Positions 23,653-32,583 of a stretch of DNA of 64,000 bases are shown here, one piece after another. The notes under the pieces were generated by a model. The model made no database searches. It saw nothing but the letters and a program-made list of their open reading frames with translations, and was not told the origin of the DNA. The DNA is from Mycobacterium sp. E2479. Its GTDB lineage: Bacteria > Actinomycetota > Actinomycetes > Mycobacteriales > Mycobacteriaceae. Position 1 is the stretch's first letter; each line of letters begins with the position of its first letter. Made by a program: the position numbers and the translations under genes. The DNA lies in assembly GCF_001667925.1 (NCBI RefSeq), contig NZ_LZJR01000128.1, positions 35,771 through 99,770 of the forward strand, in the 5' to 3' direction.

Positions 23653-24750
23653 ATGACGGCTCATCGTGTGGTGGTGTGGGCGACGGGTGGCATTGGCTCG
23701 ATCGCCATCCGCGCTATTTCGCGGCGCCCCAATCTGGAGCTGGTCGGCGTGTGGGTGCACTCGGACGACAAGATCGGCAAGGACGCGGGCGAACTGGCCG
23801 GCGGTGAGCCGATCGGTCTGAAAGCGACCAACGACGCCGACGCGCTGGTCTCGCTCAAACCCGACTGCGTCATCTATGCGGCCAGCGGTCCGGAGCGGGA
23901 CGCGCTGGCCATCCCGGATTACGTCAAACTGCTCGAAGCCGGGGTCAACGTCGTGACCACCAGCACCACGCGATTGGTCAACCCGCACGCCTACGAGCCC
24001 GCCCAGTGGCGCGACCAGCTGGTCGCCGCCGCCAAGCAGGGCCAGGTGTCGCTGTACGCGTCGGGGATCGAGCCGGGATTCGCCGCCGACTATCTGCCGC
24101 TGGTGCTGTCCACGCAATCGTCGTCGATCGACAAAATCCACTCTTTCGAGATCGGCCTGTACGACGACTACGGGGTTCCCGACATCATGAGTGACGCGCT
24201 GGGCTTCGGCCGCCCGCTCGACTACCAGCCCTGGATCGGCTTTCCCGGTGCCATCGCCGGCGAATGGCAGGGCCAGATCCGCTTGATCGCCGACGCGTTG
24301 GGGGTCGAAGTCCAGGAAGTCCGCGAAGGTTTCGACCGCGCCGTCATTAACCGGACGCTGGAGGTCGCGATGGGCACCGTCGAGGCAGGAACCTGCGGCG
24401 CGCTGCGGATGCAGGCGATCGGCGTGGTCGACGGTCGGGAAGCCATCGTCATCGAGCACGTCACTCGGCTCGCGCACGACGTCGCCCCCGACTGGCCCAC
24501 CGGGATCGGCGACCTGTCCTACCGCGTCCTGATTTCCGGCGATCCGGACATCGACTGCACCATGGCCGCGACCCTGAAGGATCCCGCCAAGGCCGGCATC
24601 GGCGGGATGACCTCCGGGGCGGGCGCCATGGTCGCCACCGCAATGCGCGTCGTCAACGCCGTGCCGTACGTCGTTGCCGCGCAGCCGGGATTGCTGAGTT
24701 CGGTGGACCTTCCGTTGACGATCCCGCAAAACGCGTTTGTCGGGGGGTAG
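23653..24750 (+). CDS. Dihydrodipicolinate-reductase-like NAD(P)-binding protein
   Basis: A 365-residue Rossmann-fold dehydrogenase of the group often annotated as dihydrodipicolinate reductase or amine dehydrogenase-like. The N-terminus VVVWATGGIGSIAIRAISRRP binds NAD(P), DCVIYAASGPERD and AGVNVVTTSTTRLVNP follow, and the second domain carries SGIEPGFAADYLPL. It is longer than true DapB (about 245), so lysine synthesis is unlikely. The ATG follows GAGGAGGAACAAG. Mycobacteria carry many paralogues near lipid and steroid genes; the substrate is unknown. The aminotransferase gene follows after 23 bp. Confidence 0.82.
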   Translation: MTAHRVVVWATGGIGSIAIRAISRRPNLELVGVWVHSDDKIGKDAGELAGGEPIGLKATNDADALVSLKPDCVIYAASGPERDALAIPDYVKLLEAGVNVVTTSTTRLVNPHAYEPAQWRDQLVAAAKQGQVSLYASGIEPGFAADYLPLVLSTQSSSIDKIHSFEIGLYDDYGVPDIMSDALGFGRPLDYQPWIGFPGAIAGEWQGQIRLIADALGVEVQEVREGFDRAVINRTLEVAMGTVEAGTCGALRMQAIGVVDGREAIVIEHVTRLAHDVAPDWPTGIGDLSYRVLISGDPDIDCTMAATLKDPAKAGIGGMTSGAGAMVATAMRVVNAVPYVVAAQPGLLSSVDLPLTIPQNAFVGG

Positions 24751-24773
24751 GTCGCGCCGGTTAGTCTGCGGGC

Positions 24774-25979
24774 GTGACGGTTAATCCGCTCGAGGAATTG
24801 AGGCTGCAGCAGCTCCGGCTTCGCACCAGCATGAAATGGCGCGCGCACCCCGCCGATGTCCTGCCACTGTGGGTCGCCGAGATGGATGTCAACCTGGCGC
24901 CGACGGTGGCCGAAGCGCTGCGTAAGGCCATTGACAACGGCGATACCGGATATCCCTACGGAACCGCGCTGGCCGAAGCCGTCAGCCACTTCGCGGCGCA
25001 ACACTGGCAGTGGCATGACCTGGACGTCAGCCGCACTGCGCTGGTCCCCGACGTCATGCTCGGTATCGTCGAGGTGTTGCGCCTGCTCACCGATCGCGGT
25101 GACGCCGTCGTCGTCAACCCGCCGGTCTATGCGCCGTTCTACGCATTTGTGTCCCACGACGGCCGGCGCGTCATCGAGGCACCGCTTGCGGAAGGCCGAA
25201 TTGATCTGAACGCCTTGGAGAATGCCTTCGTTCGGGCTCGCGCGGAAGGCAAAAAGGACACAAAGGTCGCCTATCTGTTGTGCAATCCGCACAACCCGAC
25301 CGGATCGGTCCACACCGCCGACGAACTGCGTGCGGTCGCCGAGCTCGCCCGGCGATTCGGCGTGCGGGTGGTGTCCGACGAGATCCACGCCCCCGTCATC
25401 CTGCCGGGATCGCGGTTCACCCCCTTTCTCGCCGTCCCGGGGGCGGAGAACGCCTTCGCCGTGACCTCGGGGTCGAAGGCCTGGAATCTGTCCGGCTTGA
25501 AGGCGGCGCTGGCCATCGCCGGACCGGAGGCCACGGCTGACCTGGACCGGATGCCGGAGGAGGTCAGTCACGGACCCAGTCACCTCGGCGTCATCGCGCA
25601 CGCGGAGGCGTTTCGCAGCGGCGGCGACTGGCTGGACGCGACCCTGCAGGGCCTGGGCGAGAACCGGACGTTGCTTGGTGAGTTGGTCGCCGCGCACCTT
25701 CCCGGCGTGAAATATCTATGGCCGCAAGGCACTTACCTGGCGTGGCTTGATTGCCGGGAGCTCGGTTTCGACGAAGAAGTCACCAATGGTCTTGCGGTGG
25801 TTGCCGATCTGTCGGGGCCGGCCCGCTGGTTTCTTGATCACGCGCGAGTGGCGCTGAGCTCCGGTCACGTGTTCGGCACCGGCGGATCCGGACACGTGCG
25901 CTTGAACTTCGCCACGTCGCAGGCCATTCTCACCGAGGCGGTGTCGCGAATGGGCCGGGCCCTGGCCGCCGCGCGATAA
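24774..25979 (+). CDS. PLP-dependent aminotransferase/C-S lyase, MalY/PatB type
   Basis: A 401-residue fold-type I PLP enzyme. WVAEMD near residue 35, GYPYGT, the Asn in LLCNPHNPTG, the Asp in VVSDEIHAP and the Schiff-base Lys in TSGSKAWNLSGLK are the PatB/MalY pattern. These are usually cystathionine beta-lyase-like C-S lyases. I recall Rv2294 of M. tuberculosis as the equivalent, also close to a haloalkane dehalogenase gene. The GTG start at 24774 was chosen because no ATG is near. It is probably cotranscribed with the upstream reductase-like gene. Confidence 0.85.
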   Translation: MTVNPLEELRLQQLRLRTSMKWRAHPADVLPLWVAEMDVNLAPTVAEALRKAIDNGDTGYPYGTALAEAVSHFAAQHWQWHDLDVSRTALVPDVMLGIVEVLRLLTDRGDAVVVNPPVYAPFYAFVSHDGRRVIEAPLAEGRIDLNALENAFVRARAEGKKDTKVAYLLCNPHNPTGSVHTADELRAVAELARRFGVRVVSDEIHAPVILPGSRFTPFLAVPGAENAFAVTSGSKAWNLSGLKAALAIAGPEATADLDRMPEEVSHGPSHLGVIAHAEAFRSGGDWLDATLQGLGENRTLLGELVAAHLPGVKYLWPQGTYLAWLDCRELGFDEEVTNGLAVVADLSGPARWFLDHARVALSSGHVFGTGGSGHVRLNFATSQAILTEAVSRMGRALAAAR

Positions 25980-26009
25980 TGAATAAACTTCCGGCACAAT
26001 TGTTTTCGG

Positions 26010-26738
26010 CTATGCGGAGATCTCCTCGGCTCCCCGGCCCAAGTTGCGGAACCCTTGGGCGGGCTCCTTCATGCCGAGTGTGAAGGGCAGGGTGTCGAAC
26101 TCGAACTTCGTCGTCGCGCCCAGCCGGCGGAAAAGGCTGCGCCGCGGCGGCGCGACGGGAACCTGCAACGCCGCAAGGTCGATGTAGTGTGTCGACGTTT
26201 CTCCGATTCCCTCGAAAACGTGCACCAACGGCATGCAGAGCTCGCGCATCGGTTGATCGAGGCATGCCGCGACGGGATCGGTCATCAGTACGTACTCGGC
26301 AACCGGCACCATGTTTTTCAGCATCCGGTGCACCAAAATGACATCGAAGCCGGCCAGCTCGACGTGGCGCTTCACCTTCTGATCCGCCACCTCGCCCACG
26401 TGTACGACGAACTTGAGCGACAACTTCTCGAGCTGTTCGCAACTCGCACACTCGCAGGCGATGTCATTTTTCATCTGCTCGCGCCGCTGCAGGAACGACG
26501 CGCGCATCCGTGACAGGCGCTCGCACACCACTACTTTGGCGTCGCTGTCCGGAGCCCAGAAGAACGCGGCGTCGCCCTCGAGCTTGGCCAGCTTCAAACC
26601 CTTGCCCGCGTTGATCACCGATTCCAACAAGCCGGCAACCGTAAGTTGGGCATGGGCGAGGTGCGTCCGGTTCCACTGCATGTAATGCGTGTACCCGCCG
26701 ATGTCGGCTATGAGCAGAACCGCGCGCCGAATTGCCAT
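26010..26738 (-). CDS. DUF2652 protein with a cyclase-like fold
   Basis: A 242-residue protein. The start AVLLIADIGGYTHYMQW and the later LAKLEGDAAFFW resemble the two metal-binding strands of class III nucleotide cyclases (Asp in ADIGGYT, Asp in EGDAAFF), but the Asn/Arg catalytic helix is not evident, so catalysis is doubtful. A Cys cluster (CECASC) near residue 97 and a C-terminal FEFDTLPFTLGMKEPAQGFRNLG segment are visible. It diverges from the haloalkane dehalogenase gene; I recall the same arrangement (Rv2295/Rv2296) in M. tuberculosis. Function unknown. Confidence 0.75.
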   Translation of the reverse strand: MAIRRAVLLIADIGGYTHYMQWNRTHLAHAQLTVAGLLESVINAGKGLKLAKLEGDAAFFWAPDSDAKVVVCERLSRMRASFLQRREQMKNDIACECASCEQLEKLSLKFVVHVGEVADQKVKRHVELAGFDVILVHRMLKNMVPVAEYVLMTDPVAACLDQPMRELCMPLVHVFEGIGETSTHYIDLAALQVPVAPPRRSLFRRLGATTKFEFDTLPFTLGMKEPAQGFRNLGRGAEEISA

Positions 26739-26849
26739 GAAAAAACGAGTCTAATCTGCCTTGGTGCCCGACTCAATGAATCTGCCACTAGACGAATGAG
26801 CGTCGGCGCGAGAGGCTTACAGAGGTGCCGGTTCACTTCAGGAGCTGAT

Positions 26850-27755
26850 ATGCATGTGCTGCGAACCCCGGACTCCCGATTCGAGAACTTGGAGGACTAC
26901 CCGTTCGTTGGGCACTACCTTGACGTAACCGCAAGCGACACCCGGCCGCTTCGCATGCACTACCTGGACGAGGGCACGATCGAAGGGCCGCCGATCGTTC
27001 TGCTGCATGGCGAGCCGACGTGGAGCTACCTCTACCGGACGATGATCCCGCCCCTGACCGACGCCGGGAACCGCGTGCTCGCGCCCGACCTGATCGGTTT
27101 CGGCCGCTCGGATAAGCCCAGCCGGGTCGAGGATTACACCTACCAACGCCACGTGGAGTGGGTGATCTCGTGGTTCGAGCATCTGAACCTCAGGGATGTC
27201 ACGCTGTTTGTGCAGGACTGGGGATCGCTGATCGGCCTGCGCATCGCCGCCGAGCAGTCCGACCGGGTCGCGCGGCTGGTGGTGGCCAACGGTTTCCTGC
27301 CCACGGCGCAGCGGCGCACCCCGCCCGCCTTCTACGCCTGGCGTGCGTTCGCTCGCTACTCCCCCGTCCTGCCCGCCGGCCGCATCGTCAGCGTCGGCAC
27401 CGTTCGCCGAGTGCCGTCGAAAGTGCGGGCCGGCTACGACGCACCCTTCCCCGATAAGACGTATCAAGCCGGGGCGCGCGCGTTCCCCCAGTTGGTGCCC
27501 ACCTCACCCGCCGACCCGGCGATCCCGGCCAACAGGAAGGCATGGGATGCCCTCGGCCGCTGGGAAAAGCCGTTCCTGGCCATCTTCGGAGCCCGCGATC
27601 CGATCCTCGGCCGGGCGGACAGTGCCCTGATCAAACACATTCCCGGCGCCGCGGGCCAGCCGCATGCCCGCATCGACGCCAGCCACTTCATTCAAGAGGA
27701 CCGCGGCCCCGAACTGGCCGAACGCATCCAGTCTTGGCAGCAGGCCTGGCTCTGA
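26850..27755 (+). CDS. dhmA: Haloalkane dehalogenase (DhmA-like)
   Basis: A 301-residue HLD-I-type alpha/beta hydrolase that replaces halide with hydroxyl. The nucleophile is Asp123 with halide-binding Trp124 (VQDWGS), the acid is Asp250 (FGARDPIL), the base His279 (DASHFIQED) and HGEPTWSY carries the oxyanion-side residues with Glu55. Length equals mycobacterial DhmA. The ATG at 26850 follows AGGAGCTGAT and removes a spurious 68-codon extension. It converges with the amidohydrolase gene, 7 bp apart. The physiological substrate is not known. Confidence 0.88.
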   Translation: MHVLRTPDSRFENLEDYPFVGHYLDVTASDTRPLRMHYLDEGTIEGPPIVLLHGEPTWSYLYRTMIPPLTDAGNRVLAPDLIGFGRSDKPSRVEDYTYQRHVEWVISWFEHLNLRDVTLFVQDWGSLIGLRIAAEQSDRVARLVVANGFLPTAQRRTPPAFYAWRAFARYSPVLPAGRIVSVGTVRRVPSKVRAGYDAPFPDKTYQAGARAFPQLVPTSPADPAIPANRKAWDALGRWEKPFLAIFGARDPILGRADSALIKHIPGAAGQPHARIDASHFIQEDRGPELAERIQSWQQAWL

Positions 27756-27762
27756 GCGGAGG

Positions 27763-28797
27763 TCAGCGGGTGTTGATCAGCCGTACGAAGCCGCGCATGG
27801 CCGCCCTGCTGGCCGCGTGGCGCACCTGATCCAGGGTCGAACCTGCGTCCGCGGGGGGCGCCGCCCCCAGCCGCGGGAACAGCGAGAGCGCGTTGGTGCG
27901 ATCGATCGCCGCCCGGGCGCCCGGGTCGAGGCCGGGGTAGGTTTCCAGGCCGGCGGCGAACATCTTTGCGACCGCCAGCGGAGCAAACGGAGAGTCAGAG
28001 CCGAAGGTGACGTGTCCGGGCTTGGCGAACGCGAGCAGGCTGGGCAGTGCGGCGGCGCTCGCGGACAAAGCGGTGTCGAAATAGAAGCCCGCGAAGTCGT
28101 CCAGGATGTCGAGCGGGCTGCCGCCGGTGTCGCCCACGATGGCCATCGCCAATCGATGCGAGGCGTATGGCACGAATCCGCCCGCATGACTGAGGATGAA
28201 CCGAATGTTGGGGTACTTGCGCCGAATCCCGTTGCGGACAAGAAGATACGCCGCCCTGGTGGTGTCGAGCAGGAAATCTGCCGCGAACGGTACGGCGCCG
28301 TCCACGGCGGGGCCGGGTAGCTCGGCGGGATGGATGAACACCACGGCCGAACGCGCGTCGAGCACGGCGAAAAGGTCGTCCTGACCGTCCTGGCCGAGGT
28401 ACGTCCCCGCATGGTTGGCCAGCAGCACGACGCCATCCGCGTGCAATTCGTCCAGTGCCCTGACTACCTCGTCGACGGACTCGTCGACGTGCGGCATGGG
28501 CACGGTTGCGAATAAGCCGAACCGATCCGGTTGTGCGGCAACGACACTGGCCAGTTCGTCGTTGAGGTCGCGGGCCAGCGCGGTGGCATCGCCGGGGTTT
28601 GGCATGAACGTGGTGCCGGGAGCCGACACTGACAGGATCGCCGTTCCAATGCCCACCTCGGACATGACCTCCAGCGACCCCTCCGCACTCCATTCCGGCA
28701 CGGCGCGTCCGCCGGCCTCGTCAATTCCCGCCTTGCGCAGGAACGTTCGGTAGTCGGCCGGGACGGCGTGGTGGTGCGTATCGATTCGTAGCATCAT
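27763..28797 (-). CDS. Amidohydrolase family 2 (ACMSD-like) metal-dependent hydrolase/decarboxylase
   Basis: A 344-residue TIM-barrel protein of the ACMSD/amidohydrolase-2 group. Metal-binding positions are the N-terminal DTHHHAVP, VVFIHPAELPGP, ILSHAGGFVPY and the Asp in TFGSDSPFAP. Members decarboxylate or hydrolyse aromatic or ring-fission acids, so it could serve aromatic catabolism, although it is 10 kb from the main cluster. Two consecutive ATG codons follow AAGGAG; the second (28794) has the better spacing, so the start is uncertain by one codon. Substrate unknown. Confidence 0.82.
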   Translation of the reverse strand: MMLRIDTHHHAVPADYRTFLRKAGIDEAGGRAVPEWSAEGSLEVMSEVGIGTAILSVSAPGTTFMPNPGDATALARDLNDELASVVAAQPDRFGLFATVPMPHVDESVDEVVRALDELHADGVVLLANHAGTYLGQDGQDDLFAVLDARSAVVFIHPAELPGPAVDGAVPFAADFLLDTTRAAYLLVRNGIRRKYPNIRFILSHAGGFVPYASHRLAMAIVGDTGGSPLDILDDFAGFYFDTALSASAAALPSLLAFAKPGHVTFGSDSPFAPLAVAKMFAAGLETYPGLDPGARAAIDRTNALSLFPRLGAAPPADAGSTLDQVRHAASRAAMRGFVRLINTR

Positions 28798-28992
28798 TGC
28801 TCCTTGGCGGTAGTCATCAATCGTCCGCAATGCCCGCACTAAAATGTGGTGGTTTGGCGGTTTTCGGATTTCACGAGCGGCGAGTCAACACCTCATCGTC
28901 GGGCACATGGACCGACCCGGCGGCCGTCGGCGCCACGAAGTACCGCTCGCCCTTGGCGATTGAGATTCGCCCCGCCCAACGTGGCGGTGACC

Positions 28993-29721
28993 TCAGCGGG
29001 TAACCGCGAGTACGGCTTCCGCCAATTCGGGGCGGCAGACCACAAGATCGGGCAACTTCGGGTCGGGCTGGTTGTATGCCAGCGCGGACCCGTCAATGCG
29101 AGAGGTGTGCAGCCCCGCCGCGCCTGCCACCGCCACCGGCGCGGCGGAGTCCCATTCGAATTGCCCGCCGGCATGCACGTACACATCGGACAGCCCCTGG
29201 ACGATCGAGGCGACCTTGGCTCCTGCGGAACCCATTTCCACCAGGACTCCGTCCAGCGCATCTCGCACGCTCAAGGCGACGGCGGGGGGACGGGTGCGCG
29301 ACACCACGATGCGCGGCTTGCCCGGCACGGCAGGCGGCGAATCCACGTCGGGAGTCGCCAGCGTGAGGCCCTGGGCCGGTAGCGCCACGGCGCCCGCGAC
29401 GAGCTCGCCGGACTGCCAGAGTGCGACGTGCACCGCCCAGTCGTCGCGCCCGAGCTCGGCAAATTCCCGCGTGCCATCCAGCGGATCGACGATCCAGACG
29501 CGGTCCGAACGCAATCGAATCGGGTCATCGGCGCCCTCTTCGGACAGCACCGCGTCACCGGGACGCTCTGCGGCCAGCGTCTCCATCAGGAAATCGTGGG
29601 ATCGCTTGTCCCCCGCGGCTTTCCGGTCAGCCGCTTCCGCGTCGGCGAATTCTTCTCGGACCCCGAGCAGTAGCCGACCGGCCTCGGTGGCCAGCCGTGC
29701 GGCCAGATCATGGTCATTCAT
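28993..29721 (-). CDS. cysQ: 3'(2'),5'-bisphosphate nucleotidase, CysQ/inositol monophosphatase family
   Basis: A 242-residue Mg-dependent, Li-sensitive-type phosphatase. The metal site is formed by VLSEEGADD, WIVDPLDGTREF and FEWDSAAPVAVAGAAG. CysQ removes phosphate from 3'-phosphoadenosine 5'-phosphate formed in sulfate assimilation, and mycobacterial members also act on inositol phosphates. It is slightly shorter than the M. tuberculosis protein. The DPLDGTREF form with Arg-Glu favours CysQ over inositol monophosphatase, but the distinction is not absolute. The 195 bp downstream, before the amidohydrolase start, carry no gene. Confidence 0.85.
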   Translation of the reverse strand: MNDHDLAARLATEAGRLLLGVREEFADAEAADRKAAGDKRSHDFLMETLAAERPGDAVLSEEGADDPIRLRSDRVWIVDPLDGTREFAELGRDDWAVHVALWQSGELVAGAVALPAQGLTLATPDVDSPPAVPGKPRIVVSRTRPPAVALSVRDALDGVLVEMGSAGAKVASIVQGLSDVYVHAGGQFEWDSAAPVAVAGAAGLHTSRIDGSALAYNQPDPKLPDLVVCRPELAEAVLAVTR

Positions 29722-29833
29722 CGGGAGCCCCGGGGAATCCTTTATATATTGGTTGCAATGGCCGACTTTACCTTGTCATCCTGTTCCGCGGTCACCACCC
29801 CGGCGAAGAAGTTTCACCCGTAATCTGGTGACC

Positions 29834-30460
29834 GTGAGCGGCAACGCCAACGCATCTTTAGTGAGGCGGTTGCGGCACACCTCGCGGGGGCGCTGGATCG
29901 GGGCCGGCATCGTGGCGGCCGTGGTGCTGGTCGGGGTCCTCGTCGTGGTGGGCGTGCAGCTGACCAGAAGCCAGCAGAGCGCGACGGCGCCCAGCACTCC
30001 GCCGTCGCCGGCACCGCCGGAGAGCTACGCCATCCCGGGGTGTTACAACCCGTCCGTTCCGCCGGTCGCGCGCCCCAAGAAGCTCAACGTGTTGGGCTGC
30101 GCCAGCGTGGCCGTTGCGCTGCAGGACATGTCGTGGAGTTCGTGGGGCCCGCAAGGCGCCGACGGGACAGGCACGGCGTTGTTCAAGCTCTGTGATCCGA
30201 ATTGTGCGGCGGGATCTCAGCTGACCGAGCCGGTGATCGTGCACGCGTGGAATCCACAGCCGCCGCGGCGCGAGGCCATCTGCCAGGCCGGCTTGAAGAT
30301 TTTCGCCGACATGATCCTGGCCTTCCCCCAAGGCGTTCCACCACCGAACGTCCAGAAGATGAACACCCAGTACAACGGGAAGCCGGCCGTGCATTTTGCC
30401 AACTACTCAAGCGGCGACACGCGTGGCACCCAATTCATCGGCTACACATTCTGTAACTAG
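29834..30460 (+). CDS. Membrane-anchored secreted protein of unknown function
   Basis: A 208-residue protein with a short basic N-terminus, one transmembrane helix (WIGAGIVAAVVLVGVLVVVGVQL, residues about 22-44), a Pro/Ser/Thr linker (ATAPSTPPSPAPPES) and an extracytoplasmic domain with several Cys (GCYNP, GCASV, LCDPNC, ICQAG, FCN). The domain includes EPVIVHAWNPQPPRREAIC. I do not recognise the family. GTG codons at 29828 and 29834 are both possible starts; the much longer open frame back to 29072 is antisense to cysQ and was rejected. Confidence 0.7.
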   Translation: MSGNANASLVRRLRHTSRGRWIGAGIVAAVVLVGVLVVVGVQLTRSQQSATAPSTPPSPAPPESYAIPGCYNPSVPPVARPKKLNVLGCASVAVALQDMSWSSWGPQGADGTGTALFKLCDPNCAAGSQLTEPVIVHAWNPQPPRREAICQAGLKIFADMILAFPQGVPPPNVQKMNTQYNGKPAVHFANYSSGDTRGTQFIGYTFCN

Positions 30461-30489
30461 CCGGCGCGGGTCAGCGCTCGCGAACGCCG

Positions 30490-31665
30490 CTAGACCTCGA
30501 TGACGACTGCGCCACCCTGGCCGCCGCCGGCACACATCGCGGCGACGCCGACGCCACCACCCCGACGCGCGAGCTCGTAGGCCAAGGTCGTCACCATGCG
30601 TGCACCGGAGGCCGCGATCGGGTGGCCGAGGCTGCAGCCGCTACCGGAGAAGTTCACCTTCTCCTCGTCGAGGCCGTATTCGCGGCACGCCGCGATCGGC
30701 ACCGAGGCGAACGCCTCGTTGATCTCCCACAGCGCGACGTCGCCTGGCGTCAGGCCGGCCCGCTGCAAGACCTTCCCGATGACCTTGACGGCGCCAAGAC
30801 CGCAGTCGCGGGCCGGTACGCCCGCGGCGGCCCAGGCCCTGACCGTGCCCAGCACGTTGAGCTTCTCGGCCTGGGCGTAATCGCTGTCGACGAGGGCGAC
30901 GGCGGCCGCGGCGTCGTTGGTGCCACTGCTATTGCCCGCCGTGATCGAGAAGCCCTCGATCTCGGGGTGCAGGACCTTCAGGCCGGCCAGCTTTTCGACG
31001 GTGGTGTCCCGACGCGGGTGCTCGTCCACGGCGAACTCGGTGACCGAGCCATCGAACTGGGTGATCTTCAGCGGCAGGATCTCGTCGGCGAACTTGCCGG
31101 CGTCCTGGGCCGCGACGGCGCGCTGATGCGAGCGGGCCGCCCAGGCGTCCATCTCCTCGCGGGTGATGCCGACCGCCTGCGCGGTGTTCCAACCCACGGT
31201 GATGGACATGTCCCTGGCCGGCGCATCCGGCGTCTCCACGTGCGTCGGCGGCATCCAGCGCTCCTCGAACTTCAGCTCGGGGCCGGGGATCCGCCAGTTG
31301 GTCAGCGGCGTCATCGACAGCGACTGCACACCGCCCGCGATGAGCACGCGCTCCATGCCTGAGCCGATCTGCGCCGCCGCATTGCCGATTGCGGTGAGGC
31401 TGCCCGCGCAGTGCCGGTTGACCGACTGTCCGGGAACGTGCTCCAGGCCCGTTGCGGTCGCCGCGTAGCGCGCCAAATCACCACCGCCGTAATGTGATTC
31501 GGCGAAGATGATGTCGTCGATGTGTGCGGGGTCGACACCCGACCTGCGGACCACCTCGGGAAGCACGGCGGTGATCAGGGTCTCGGGAGGCGTGTTGACC
31601 AGGGTCCCCTTGAACGAACGGCCGATCGCGGTCCGGACGGCTCCGACAATGACGGGTGTTCCCAT
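30490..31665 (-). CDS. Thiolase (acetyl-CoA C-acyltransferase)
   Basis: A 391-residue thiolase. The nucleophile is Cys86 (NRHCAGSL), NEAFA and the His of GSGCSLGHPIAASGAR complete the active site, and the C-terminal Cys is in AMCAGGGQGGA. It catalyses thiolytic cleavage of 3-ketoacyl-CoA or the reverse condensation. It stands alone without an adjacent fadB-type gene. The ATG follows GAGGTTGAAAAC. A weak palindrome lies upstream (31715-31733). Whether it serves beta-oxidation, steroid side-chain or ring catabolism cannot be decided here. Confidence 0.9.
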   Translation of the reverse strand: MGTPVIVGAVRTAIGRSFKGTLVNTPPETLITAVLPEVVRRSGVDPAHIDDIIFAESHYGGGDLARYAATATGLEHVPGQSVNRHCAGSLTAIGNAAAQIGSGMERVLIAGGVQSLSMTPLTNWRIPGPELKFEERWMPPTHVETPDAPARDMSITVGWNTAQAVGITREEMDAWAARSHQRAVAAQDAGKFADEILPLKITQFDGSVTEFAVDEHPRRDTTVEKLAGLKVLHPEIEGFSITAGNSSGTNDAAAAVALVDSDYAQAEKLNVLGTVRAWAAAGVPARDCGLGAVKVIGKVLQRAGLTPGDVALWEINEAFASVPIAACREYGLDEEKVNFSGSGCSLGHPIAASGARMVTTLAYELARRGGGVGVAAMCAGGGQGGAVVIEV

Positions 31666-31966
31666 GTTTTCAACCTCGTTGTTGTGGGCGGTCAGACGCC
31701 GCGAATCGTATCAAATACTGTATAGGCAATAGTAATGGTCTAAATTCGATCGGCCGGGCTGCTGTGACGGCGCTAACAATTAAGCGGTTCGGGTAAACAC
31801 GCGGGCCAAGTCGCCGCGACGTGCTGGAAGGCCAGCAACGTGCGCGGCATCATCCGCTATATCGACCGCGCCCAAGCAGGAGGCCGCACGGGCACAATGA
31901 CTTCATGACAACCCGGCCGCTCGCCACCCGGGACGCCAACTGCAACTCGCCTACCGCGTCGCGGCG
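31666..31966. other. Intergenic region upstream of thiolase and DoxX-like genes
   Basis: About 300 bp with no complete gene. It holds TACT-(11 bp)-AGTA (31715-31733) in an AT-rich stretch near the thiolase start, a weak candidate operator. An ATG at 31905 opens a short frame that looks like the displaced N-terminus of the DoxX-like gene. Confidence 0.4.
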
Positions 31967-32296
31967 ATGCTGCTCGGCATCGGCACCCTGCACTTCGTTG
32001 CGCCCAAACCGTTCGACGCCATCATTCCGGTCGAGCTGCCGGGAAACCCGCGGCTGTACACCTACGGGTCCGGCGTGGCCGAGTTGGCGATCGGGGCGCT
32101 GCTGGTGCCGCAGCGCACCCGGCGATCCGCCGCGCTGGCCGCCGTTGCGCTGTTCATCGGCGTCTTCCCGGGCAATGTCAACATGTGCCGGTTGTGGTGG
32201 GGCAAGCCGTGGCCCATGCGCATCATCGCCCTGGCCCGGCTGCCGCTGCAGATCCCGATGATCACCACCGCGCTCAAGATCCGGCGCAACAGCTGA
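31967..32296 (+). CDS. DoxX-like membrane protein, N-terminus possibly frameshifted
   Basis: A 109-residue protein from ATG 31967 with about three hydrophobic helices. The sequence THFVAPKPFD-like start (GTLHFVAPKPFDAIIPVELPGNPRLYTYGSGVAELAIG) and FPGNVNMCRLWWGKPWPMR are the DoxX-family pattern. Homologous N-terminal residues (RQLQLAYRVAAM) are encoded upstream in the same frame but have no start codon before a TGA at 31898. An ATG at 31905 sits in another frame, so a one-base shift near 31930 may separate it from the body. It is either a short functional form or a mutated gene. Confidence 0.7.
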   Translation: MLLGIGTLHFVAPKPFDAIIPVELPGNPRLYTYGSGVAELAIGALLVPQRTRRSAALAAVALFIGVFPGNVNMCRLWWGKPWPMRIIALARLPLQIPMITTALKIRRNS

Positions 32297-32583
32297 CGCG
32301 CTGCGCCGGCAATAGTGGCACGAAAGATATTCTTCCGCAACGGAAAACGGCTCCGCTCAGCCCAGGAGTGACCCGATCCGGTGCGCGGCAACTCAGCCGC
32401 GGCGCGAAACCCCAATAGCCTTCTGCCGTTTACCTGTTGACGGTAGCCATCCCCGGCGAGGCGTGCGTATGCTGTGGCCGCCGAGACGGTCCGACGATCG
32501 ATTTCAATCCGCATGGCGCCGCGACCCTTCGTTTCGGGGTAGGTTGGCCGCGGGTTCGGTCGTACCGCCTTGAGGAGGGATAC

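Noticed and set aside
23500..24729. 409-codon minus-strand frame
   Set aside because: It is the antisense of the DHDP-reductase-like gene, which has a good ribosome site and Rossmann motif; the antisense product is low-complexity Asp/Val/Gly/Arg.
29072..29833. Long plus-strand extension of the membrane-anchored protein
   Set aside because: It lies antisense to cysQ and would place the transmembrane helix in mid-protein; GTG 29834 or 29828 gives a normal membrane-anchored start.
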